From assembly GCA_024413875.1 (NCBI GenBank), contig JAKSVY010000072.1:1-6157 (forward strand): a stretch of 6,157 nt of DNA, read 5' to 3'. This DNA is from Bacilli bacterium. Lineage in GTDB: Bacteria; Bacillota_I; Bacilli_A; RFN20; CAG-826. The position numbers were made by a program, and so were the translations under genes. The notes under the pieces were generated by a model that was given only the letters and a program-made list of their open reading frames with translations, ran no database searches and had not been told where the DNA came from. Each line of letters opens with the position of its first letter. Position 1 is the stretch's first letter. This document shows, one piece after another, positions 1-5,769 of this stretch.

Positions 1-505
1 CTTTTTTAGAAGTCATGTTTTTGTAATAAAGTCCTTTGAAGAAATAGATGAATAAATTAGCAAGATCTTCTGGTTTTCCACCCAAGACCTCACCTTCTTT
101 TTGCCCTTGCTTTAATACTTTGGTTAATGTATCACGGAACGAACCTTTACCATCTTCATTAAGAATTAAATGTGCAAACATTGATGTTTCTTTATCTGAT
201 GTAGCGTCAATTAAAACATTAACAAAAGTAGTTAAGACATCTAACGCTAATTTGTTTTTAATATCACCAAGTAAAGATTCTTTTAAATTCTTAAAATTAT
301 CTAATTTAATAAGTGCTTCATAGATAGCATCGGTGTCTTTGAAGTAGTGGTAGACAAGACCATGTGAACATTTAGCCTTTTGGCAAATCTTATCAACAGT
401 AATCTTTTCTACTCCAAATTCAATAAATAAAGGAAGTGCAGCTTCAAAGATAGATGCGACACGTTGATCTTTCATTTCTTTAAATTGAGACGCTGTTCTA
501 GGCAT
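1..505 (-). CDS. TetR/AcrR-family transcriptional regulator (3' end outside window)
   Basis: This is a DNA-binding regulator that probably represses transcription and responds to a small ligand. I translated 168 residues from the ATG at 505 down to the left edge without meeting a stop. Typical family length is about 190-220, so only a short C-terminal piece is missing. Residues 10-65 form the TetR N-terminal helix-turn-helix: an EAALPLFIEFG helix, then KITVDKICQKAKCSHG and the recognition helix ending in VYHYFKDTDAIYEAL. The YHYF-K-EAL pattern is diagnostic of the family. The remainder is a helical ligand and dimer domain with no recognisable ligand signature. The start overlaps the last 8 bases of the DUF368 gene, and an AAGGAA ribosome binding site lies 7 bases before it. 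It is therefore the second gene of that transcript and may control it and itself. The family call is secure; target and ligand are unknown. Confidence 0.93.
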   Translation of the reverse strand, partial: MPRTASQFKEMKDQRVASIFEAALPLFIEFGVEKITVDKICQKAKCSHGLVYHYFKDTDAIYEALIKLDNFKNLKESLLGDIKNKLALDVLTTFVNVLIDATSDKETSMFAHLILNEDGKGSFRDTLTKVLKQGQKEGEVLGGKPEDLANLFIYFFKGLYYKNMTSKK

Positions 506-1436
506 TTGCTTCTTCCTTCTTTTCTAATTTCTTATTAGCAAATTTTATCAAAGTAAAACTTAAAGTAAAACCAATTGCTATCATAAATGGAGCAATAACA
601 AATTCAGCGTTCTTGATTAAATAGAATCCAGTTTCTGGATCTTTAGCAGTTACATAAGTAATTACATCGTTATTAGCGAATAAAGAGAAGATTGATCCAA
701 TAACAAATCCAATGATAGCCCAATATGTTGATACCGCATGTTTCTTTAATAAGATATCCATTAAAATGGATAATGCAAAGAATCCACCAATAACACCAAC
801 GGCAACAAAAACAATCATTAATAAAGATGAACCAACATCTTGTCCATGCATAATGTTATTAAATAAATCAACGATATGAGTGTAAAATCCCGTAATCATC
901 ATAAGCATTGAACCAGAGATTCCTGGGATAACAAAACCACATGCTGCTAAGAAACCAACAAATACTAATAAAGGATACAAATACCAAGGTTTGTTTACGA
1001 ATAATGATGTAATCGCATCACCTGTTTTTAATGTTACTGATAAAACACCAATTCCAGCTGCAACTAAACCAGCTACAACGCAGATAACGATTTGGAACCA
1101 TTTAGGTCTATCGTTTTTAACATATTTAAACATATCTGGAATACTTCCAGCGAGTAAGCCAGCAAACAATGCAACGATAACAAGCATAAAATGCTCAAGT
1201 GCTAATTTAATTGGAATAATTGCACCTAAAAATCCAATCGCAATACCAATTACTATTGGTAAAAGAATAAGGAATGATTTTACAAATGTTTTGAATAAAT
1301 TGTGAATTGCTTCAACAAGCTTTTCATAGATTTTAAAAATAACCGCAATTGATCCGCCACTAACACCTGGGACAATAGCGGCAACTCCAATTCCAGCACC
1401 TTTTAAAATATCAAATATAAAATTCTTAGCTTTCAT
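498..1436 (-). CDS. popT: DUF368 membrane protein, probable undecaprenyl-phosphate translocase (PopT family)
   Basis: The product is a 312-residue, strongly hydrophobic protein with about eight or more membrane segments and a basic, charged C-terminus (KKLEKKEEANA). It carries the two DUF368 signatures: VPGVSGGSIAVIF near residues 22-34 and IPGISGSMLMMITGFY near 170-185. These are two versions of one repeated PGxSG unit. Known of the family: DUF368 (PopT) proteins return undecaprenyl phosphate, the lipid carrier of wall polymers, across the cytoplasmic membrane after use; DedA-type UptA proteins do the same job. Start choice: the ATG at 1436 is the only usable one, because an in-frame TAG lies at 1452-1454 and only TAT, ATT and ACT codons stand between. 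No Shine-Dalgarno precedes it. The gene is first in a transcript with the TetR gene and divergent from pth. The symbol rests on family membership; function in this organism is inferred. Confidence 0.9.
   Translation of the reverse strand: MKAKNFIFDILKGAGIGVAAIVPGVSGGSIAVIFKIYEKLVEAIHNLFKTFVKSFLILLPIVIGIAIGFLGAIIPIKLALEHFMLVIVALFAGLLAGSIPDMFKYVKNDRPKWFQIVICVVAGLVAAGIGVLSVTLKTGDAITSLFVNKPWYLYPLLVFVGFLAACGFVIPGISGSMLMMITGFYTHIVDLFNNIMHGQDVGSSLLMIVFVAVGVIGGFFALSILMDILLKKHAVSTYWAIIGFVIGSIFSLFANNDVITYVTAKDPETGFYLIKNAEFVIAPFMIAIGFTLSFTLIKFANKKLEKKEEANA
513..518 (-). promoter_or_regulatory. Ribosome binding site of the TetR-family gene
   Basis: AAGGAA on the minus strand lies 7 bases upstream of the ATG at 505, inside the final codons of the DUF368 gene. 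It fixes the start of the regulator and implies coupled translation from the DUF368 message. Confidence 0.75.
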
Positions 1437-1445
1437 ATAAGTAAT

Positions 1446-1474
1446 AATATACTAGTTTTGAAATGGTTTTTTAA
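1446..1474 (-). promoter_or_regulatory. Candidate promoter of the DUF368-TetR transcript
   Basis: On the minus strand, TTAAAA (1474-1469) and TATATT (1451-1446) are separated by 17 bases, matching the sigma-A consensus at 4/6 and 5/6. Initiation about 7 bases past the -10 would fall near 1439, giving a message with almost no leader. This agrees with the missing Shine-Dalgarno. A weaker alternative is TTGGTG (1506-1501) with TAATAT (1483-1478), also 17 bases apart, which would give a leader of about 35 bases. In DNA this AT-rich such matches are easily found by chance. Confidence 0.35.
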
Positions 1475-1487
1475 TAAATATTATTAA
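1471..1487. promoter_or_regulatory. Inverted repeat in the divergent gap, candidate TetR operator
   Basis: TTAATAA at 1471-1477 and TTATTAA at 1481-1487 are perfect reverse complements separated by ATA, giving a 17-base dyad. It overlaps the candidate -35 elements of both divergent promoters, where a bound repressor could block both. TetR-family proteins bind dyads of about this size, usually near their own operon, and one is encoded in the operon that starts here. The repeat is entirely A and T in an AT-rich gap, so chance is a real alternative. Confidence 0.35.
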
Positions 1488-1500
1488 TTTGTGCTATAAT
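1471..1500 (+). promoter_or_regulatory. Sigma-A promoter of the pth-mfd-rqcP-tilS operon (extended -10)
   Basis: A perfect TATAAT at 1495-1500 is preceded by TGC at 1492-1494, forming an extended -10. The best -35 is TTAATA at 1471-1476 (4/6, 18-base spacer); a weak -35 is tolerated with an extended -10. Transcription should start near 1506-1507, leaving a leader of only about 12 bases with the Shine-Dalgarno almost at its 5' end. It is the only clear promoter seen for the four plus-strand genes. Confidence 0.75.
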
Positions 1501-1508
1501 CACCAAGC

Positions 1509-1513
1509 GAGGT
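1509..1513 (+). promoter_or_regulatory. Ribosome binding site of pth
   Basis: GAGGT lies 5 bases before the ATG at 1519 and is the only purine-rich match in the gap, so it fixes the pth start. It sits 2-3 bases from the predicted transcript 5' end. Confidence 0.75.
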
Positions 1514-1518
1514 AAATT

Positions 1519-2085
1519 ATGAAACTTATTGTTGGCTTAGGAAATCCTGGAAAAGAATATGAAAACACAAGACACAATTGTGGTTTTCGTGTTTTAGATG
1601 AATTCTCAAATTTATCTCATATCGAGATTTCAAGAGAAGGATTTAAAGGTTTATACGGTAAAGGTGTTGTTGGTGATGAAGATGTTATCTTACTTAAACC
1701 ACAAACATATATGAACCTCTCAGGTGAATCTGTAAGAGAGTTAATGACTTTCTTTAAGATTAAAGTTGAAGATATCTTGGTTGTTTATGATGATATGGCA
1801 ATTAGACCTGGCGTAATTCGCATTAGACCAGAAGGTTCTAGTGGTGGTCAAAAAGGAATTCAAAATATCATTGATAATCTTAAGACAGATAAGATCAAAC
1901 GCATTAGAGTTGGTATTGGTGAACCAGACCACAGCGGTGTTGATTGGGTCTTAGGAAAACCAAAAGGTGATGAAGCAATTGCGATTAGCCAAGCCGAGTT
2001 ACGTGCATGTAAAGCTATTAAAGAATTTATAGTCAAAGATATCGCTTCAGCAACTCAAAAATTTAATGGAGGAACACCATATTAG
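1519..2085 (+). CDS. pth: Peptidyl-tRNA hydrolase
   Basis: This cytoplasmic enzyme cleaves the ester bond of peptidyl-tRNAs dropped by ribosomes, recycling tRNA. The 188 residues match the normal bacterial length. Visible signatures are the N-terminal GLGNPGKEYENTRHN with Asn9 and catalytic His19, KPQTYMNLSG with Met65-Asn66, YDDM with Asp91, and the glycine-rich GSSGG loop at 106-110. Arg103 and Arg130 match the positions of the E. coli tRNA 5'-phosphate clamp (Lys105, Arg133). One oddity: the usual GGHNG is GGQKG here, so the equivalents of E. coli His113 and Asn114 are Gln111 and Lys112. It is first gene of the operon behind an extended -10 promoter, and its last codons carry the Shine-Dalgarno and start region of mfd, as in the Bacillus pth-fin-mfd neighbourhood but without fin. 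Identity is certain; the effect of the Q-K change is unknown. Confidence 0.98.
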   Translation: MKLIVGLGNPGKEYENTRHNCGFRVLDEFSNLSHIEISREGFKGLYGKGVVGDEDVILLKPQTYMNLSGESVRELMTFFKIKVEDILVVYDDMAIRPGVIRIRPEGSSGGQKGIQNIIDNLKTDKIKRIRVGIGEPDHSGVDWVLGKPKGDEAIAISQAELRACKAIKEFIVKDIASATQKFNGGTPY

Positions 2086-5000
2086 TGAATTATTAGATTT
2101 ATTATCTAAAAATAATTCTATCACCCCCCTTCTTGAAAAAAGTGGGGCTTTTGCTGTTGATGATACGATTGGAACCGCGCTTTTATTTGCGGGTTTATAT
2201 CATAAAAAACCAGGTAACTACACGATAGTGTCTTCTAATATGTATGTTGCCCAAAAGGTTGCTAATATTCTCTCTTCATTAATTGGTGAAGAAAATGTTT
2301 TGTTCTTCCCAACTGATGAAGTGTTAAGAAGCGAAGTAATTTCAGCTTCTAAAGAATTGCTCGCTCAACGTTTATATGTAATGAATGAATGTTTCAATGC
2401 TAAAAACAAAATTTTAGTGTGCCATGCAACATCAACATTAACACCTCTTCCTCCTAAAGAAGAATTTGGTAACAATGTCTTCAAAATTAAGTTAGGACAA
2501 CAATTAGATTTAATTGAATTTAAAAAGAAGCTTGTTCTTGCGGGTTATTTACAAGTTAATAAGATTGATCAAAGCTTAGAATTTGCCTCAAGAGGTGATG
2601 TTTTAGATGTCTTCTCAGTTAATTATGAAAAACCAATTCGTATTGAATTCTTTGGTGATGAGATTGATGCGATTCATTTCTTTGATATCGCTACTCAAAC
2701 ATCAAAAGAATCTATTAAAGAAGTAACCATTTTACCTGCTAATGAATTTTTAATTACAGATGACGAAATGAATAATTTAAAAACTAAGATGGATGCATCT
2801 TATGAATATTCATTAATTAATCTTTCAAAAGATTTCCATCAAGTATTAAAAGATAATCTTGATCAAGACTACGATAGAATCGTTACTCACCTATATCATC
2901 CAAGATTAAATAAATACTATACATATATAAAGGATAATACTGAGTCAATCCTTGATTATTTTGATTCTGAATTACTCTTTATCTCTAACAAATCACAAAT
3001 ACTTACTGCCGCGGAATTTGCTGTTTCAGAAGCTGATAAATATTTAGATTCTCAATTTAAGGAAGGCCAACTTCCACCTAGATTATCTTTATACAAAAAC
3101 TTTGATGATGTTTATTCAAGAAGACGTTTTGTTGTGTATTCAAACCAATATAAAGAAGGCACTAAAGATATTCAATTTAATGTCATCCCTCTTTTATTCT
3201 CTAAAACAGGATTAAATGAATTAGGCGATGTTATTGAACTATATTTAAACACTCATAAAAAGGTTGTCGTCTCTTTAGCGAACAAACAACAATTAGACAC
3301 AATTAAAAACATTCTTGATGATAAGAATATTCAATATGAACAATTAACAGGATTAAATCTTCCTAAAGGGAAATTGGGTTTAACAATTTATAGTCTTGAA
3401 GAAGGATTTGAATTAAAGGATGAAAACATTGCCTTTATTTCATCAAACGAATTATTTGGATACCACAATAGATCATCTAAATTCTTAAATAGATATAAAG
3501 AAGCAACAATCTTAAAGTCATTTGAAGATTTACATCCTGGAGATTATGTTGTCCATGAATTCTACGGAATTGGTAAATATATCGATGTAAAAAATGAAAA
3601 GATTGATGGAGTAAATCGTGACTTCTTATATATTGAATACGCAAGAGGAGATGCTTTATATGTTCCTCTTTCACAATTTAAATTAGTTAAGAAATACGCT
3701 GGTAGAGAAGGTGCTGCACCTAAACTTTCTACATTAGGCGGAAAAGATTGGGATAAAACAAAAGCGAAAATTAAAGAAAGAATTAATCTTTTAGCGGATC
3801 GTTTATATAACCTTTATTCTGAGCGTTCTAGAGTGGAAGGTTACGCTTTCCAAGAGGATGATGAATTCCAAAAACAATTTGAAAGCGAATTCCCATTTGA
3901 TTTAACTCCAGATCAAAAGAGATCTCTTGATGAAATCAAGAAAGACATGGAAAAGCCTGTCGCAATGGATAGACTTCTTTGTGGTGATGTTGGCTTTGGT
4001 AAAACTGAAGTTGCTTTTAGAGCAATCTTTAAATGTATTTTAAGTGGTAAACAAGCTGCGCTTCTTTGCCCAACAACACTTCTTGCAAGACAACATTTTG
4101 AAAGAGCGATTGAGCGTTTCTCGAATTATGGAGTAAAGATTGGTCTATTATCTCGTTTAGTAAGTGATAGAGATCAAAAGGCTGCGATTGATAGATTACA
4201 TAAGGGTGAATTAGATTTAATTATTGGTACACATAGATTGTTATCTAAAGAAGTTAAATTTAAAGATTTAGGCTTACTTGTTATTGATGAAGAGCAACGT
4301 TTTGGTGTTGAACAAAAAGAAAAGATTAAAGAACTTAAAAACAATATTGATGTTCTTTGTTTAAGTGCAACCCCAATTCCAAGAACCCTTCAATTATCTT
4401 TAGTGGGTATTAGACCAGTTTCACAAATTGAAACCGCTCCTAATAGTAGAATGCCAATTCAAACGTATGTTGTTCCATATAATAAAGGTGTAGCAAAAGA
4501 ACTTATTGAACGCGAATTATCCCGCAAAGGTCAAGTCTTTTACGTTCATAATAAAGTTTATTCAATCCATCATAAAGCAGAAGAAATTCAAAGACTTGTT
4601 CCGTCAGCGCGTATTGGTGTTGTTCATGGACAAATGGAAAAAGATGAAATTGATGATGTTATGACACAATTCTATTCGGGAGAACTAAATGTTTTAATTG
4701 CAACATCAATTATTGAAAATGGTATCGATATTCCTAACGCTAACTTAATTATTGTTGAGGATGCTGATCACTTTGGTTTATCTCAACTTTATCAAATTAA
4801 AGGTCGTGTTGGCCGTGGAGATAGAATCGCTTATGCATATCTTTTCTATCACGATGGTAAAGATATGAATAGTAACGCTAAAAAGAGACTTAAAGCTATT
4901 CAAGACTTTGCAGAATTTGGTAGTGGCTATAAGATTGCCCAACGTGACTTAATGATTAGAGGAGCGGGTGATATCTTAGGGCCTGAACAAGCTGGCTTTA

Positions 5001-5542
5001 TTGATTCTGTTGGTATGGATTTATACTTGAAACTTCTTAACGAAGTTATTGAAGAAAAGAAAACTGGAGAAAAGGCTATTGAGCCTAAGCCAGTTACATT
5101 ATTTAAGATTAATGCCTATATTCCTGATAACTACGCGATTAAAGAAGATAAGATTGAGTTATATCAAGAAATAGAATCTGCTAAAACTGAACAAGATTTA
5201 GAGAAATTAAGAAAGAAAATTAGAGATATCTATGGACGCATCCCAGAAGAAACAGAAACTCTTATTGATAAACGTCGTATTGATATCTATTTATCAGGTG
5301 AAGAGTTCACAAACATTGTTGAGATCGGTGAATGTGTAGAAATCACATTCTCTAAAAAATTCTCATCAATTCCATCAATCGGAAATGAAATGTTTGATGT
5401 ATTAACTCCATATTTAAGAAAGATAAATCTTACATACATCCAAAAAGTTCTTAAGTTAAGGCTTAAAAAAGGAAATGGATGGATGAGAGATTTACAAGTA
5501 ATCGTAGAATGTATCCATGAAACATATGAAAGATGTAAGTAG
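2066..5542 (+). CDS. mfd: Transcription-repair coupling factor Mfd
   Basis: Mfd is a DNA translocase that pushes stalled RNA polymerase off DNA and recruits UvrA for nucleotide excision repair. The 1158 residues are full length (E. coli 1148, B. subtilis 1177). Order: UvrB-like region at about 30-225, with Arg176, Arg192 and Phe196 at the positions I recall as the UvrA-contact residues Arg165, Arg181 and Phe185 in E. coli; a variable middle; the RNA polymerase interaction domain at about 484-545 (HPGDYVVHEFYGIGKY); and two RecG-like motor lobes at about 605-950. The motor shows Walker A GDVGFGKT at 640-647, DEEQ at 741-744, SATPIPRT at 767-774, and QIKGRVGRGDR at 910-920. The translocation motif spans about 941-978, and the regulatory D7 domain starts near 1006. 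The first lobe's missing P-loop is normal. Start: ATG at 2066 overlaps pth by 20 bases and lacks a Shine-Dalgarno; ATT at 2081 is an alternative that would drop five residues. Confidence 0.98.
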   Translation: MEEHHISELLDLLSKNNSITPLLEKSGAFAVDDTIGTALLFAGLYHKKPGNYTIVSSNMYVAQKVANILSSLIGEENVLFFPTDEVLRSEVISASKELLAQRLYVMNECFNAKNKILVCHATSTLTPLPPKEEFGNNVFKIKLGQQLDLIEFKKKLVLAGYLQVNKIDQSLEFASRGDVLDVFSVNYEKPIRIEFFGDEIDAIHFFDIATQTSKESIKEVTILPANEFLITDDEMNNLKTKMDASYEYSLINLSKDFHQVLKDNLDQDYDRIVTHLYHPRLNKYYTYIKDNTESILDYFDSELLFISNKSQILTAAEFAVSEADKYLDSQFKEGQLPPRLSLYKNFDDVYSRRRFVVYSNQYKEGTKDIQFNVIPLLFSKTGLNELGDVIELYLNTHKKVVVSLANKQQLDTIKNILDDKNIQYEQLTGLNLPKGKLGLTIYSLEEGFELKDENIAFISSNELFGYHNRSSKFLNRYKEATILKSFEDLHPGDYVVHEFYGIGKYIDVKNEKIDGVNRDFLYIEYARGDALYVPLSQFKLVKKYAGREGAAPKLSTLGGKDWDKTKAKIKERINLLADRLYNLYSERSRVEGYAFQEDDEFQKQFESEFPFDLTPDQKRSLDEIKKDMEKPVAMDRLLCGDVGFGKTEVAFRAIFKCILSGKQAALLCPTTLLARQHFERAIERFSNYGVKIGLLSRLVSDRDQKAAIDRLHKGELDLIIGTHRLLSKEVKFKDLGLLVIDEEQRFGVEQKEKIKELKNNIDVLCLSATPIPRTLQLSLVGIRPVSQIETAPNSRMPIQTYVVPYNKGVAKELIERELSRKGQVFYVHNKVYSIHHKAEEIQRLVPSARIGVVHGQMEKDEIDDVMTQFYSGELNVLIATSIIENGIDIPNANLIIVEDADHFGLSQLYQIKGRVGRGDRIAYAYLFYHDGKDMNSNAKKRLKAIQDFAEFGSGYKIAQRDLMIRGAGDILGPEQAGFIDSVGMDLYLKLLNEVIEEKKTGEKAIEPKPVTLFKINAYIPDNYAIKEDKIELYQEIESAKTEQDLEKLRKKIRDIYGRIPEETETLIDKRRIDIYLSGEEFTNIVEIGECVEITFSKKFSSIPSIGNEMFDVLTPYLRKINLTYIQKVLKLRLKKGNGWMRDLQVIVECIHETYERCK
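2068..2073 (+). promoter_or_regulatory. Strong Shine-Dalgarno at the pth-mfd junction that questions the mfd start
   Basis: GGAGGA is the best Shine-Dalgarno match in the window. It begins on the last base of the ATG at 2066-2068, so it cannot serve that codon. Seven bases downstream is an in-frame ATT (2081-2083). The nearby GTG at 2085 is out of the mfd frame. The site either drives initiation at ATT or is a by-product of the Gly-Gly codons near the end of pth. Confidence 0.45.
2124..2147 (+). other. GC-rich stem-loop in the 5' coding part of mfd
   Basis: CCCCCCTT at 2124-2131 can pair with AAGTGGGG at 2140-2147: four C-G pairs, one C-U mismatch, then C-G and two U-A pairs around a loop of about eight bases. 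CTTTT follows, giving a terminator-like look, but the stem is short and the T run is only four. A run of six C is unusual in this AT-rich sequence. It may be a weak RNA structure affecting early mfd translation or transcription, or may have no role. Confidence 0.25.
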
Positions 5543-5546
5543 GTGA
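5541..5546 (+). promoter_or_regulatory. Ribosome binding site of rqcP, overlapping the mfd stop
   Basis: AGGTGA starts inside the mfd TAG stop (5540-5542) and ends 3 bases before the ATG at 5550. Terminating mfd ribosomes would sit on this site, so rqcP is probably translated by coupling or reinitiation. Confidence 0.65.
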
Positions 5547-5549
5547 ATT

Positions 5550-5768
5550 ATGAGATTAGATAAATTTATGCAAGTAAGTAGAATCATTAAAAGAAGAACA
5601 GTTGCTAAGGAGGTAATTGATCAAGATTTAGTTACTGTTAATAACAAAGCTGCAAAGCCATCTACTGAAATTAAAGAAAACGATATTATTGGAGTTACTT
5701 TTAGAGGAATGTTAAGACAATATAAAGTCATTACCATTAAGCCTCCAAAAGTAGAGGAAGTTTTATAA
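5550..5768 (+). CDS. rqcP: S4-domain ribosome quality control factor RqcP (YabO)
   Basis: This is a small RNA-binding protein of 72 residues. In B. subtilis, RqcP binds obstructed 50S subunits and works with RqcH to add poly-alanine tails to stalled nascent chains. The S4 fold covers nearly the whole protein: MRLDKFMQVSRIIKRRTVAKE at the N-terminus, a DLVTVNN turn and KAAKPSTEIKENDII. Arg2 and Arg16, which are important for function in the Bacillus protein, are both present. The protein is some 14 residues shorter than the 86-residue Bacillus form, lacking most of the tail after the S4 domain. Position after mfd and before tilS follows the Bacillus order, where spore genes and divIC would normally intervene. 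The main alternative is an Hsp15-like S4 protein, but size and context favour RqcP. RqcH is not in this window. Confidence 0.9.
   Translation: MRLDKFMQVSRIIKRRTVAKEVIDQDLVTVNNKAAKPSTEIKENDIIGVTFRGMLRQYKVITIKPPKVEEVL
5754..5759 (+). promoter_or_regulatory. Ribosome binding site of tilS inside the end of rqcP
   Basis: GAGGAA lies in the last codons of rqcP, 10 bases before the ATG at 5770. The spacing is slightly long but no better match exists, and the start lies one base past the rqcP stop, indicating coupled translation. Confidence 0.6.
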
Positions 5769-5769
5769 G

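Noticed and set aside
48..323. Plus-strand open frame of 91 codons opposite the TetR gene
   Set aside because: It mirrors the reverse strand of a clear TetR coding sequence, and its composition does not resemble a real protein.
991..1305. Plus-strand open frame of 104 codons inside the DUF368 gene
   Set aside because: It is antisense to a well-recognised membrane protein, has no ribosome binding site of note and no recognisable protein features.
1741..1932. Minus-strand small frames inside pth, mfd and rqcP (including 3477-3674 and 5621-5830)
   Set aside because: They are shadows of strongly conserved plus-strand genes and show no initiation signal or protein family.
2085..2087. GTG start for mfd just after GGAGGA
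   Set aside because: It is out of frame with the mfd reading frame.
2136..2142. A-AAA-AAG slippery heptamer followed by a possible structure in mfd, suggesting programmed -1 frameshifting
   Set aside because: The heptamer is not in the required phase with the mfd frame (codons are GAA AAA AGT), and mfd is full length without any shift.
2124..2152. Rho-independent terminator between pth and mfd
   Set aside because: It lies inside mfd coding sequence, its stem is short and mismatched, and only four T follow.
498..5768. Mycoplasma-type code with TGA read as tryptophan
   Set aside because: The tryptophan codons checked are TGG and no in-frame TGA occurs in the recognised genes.
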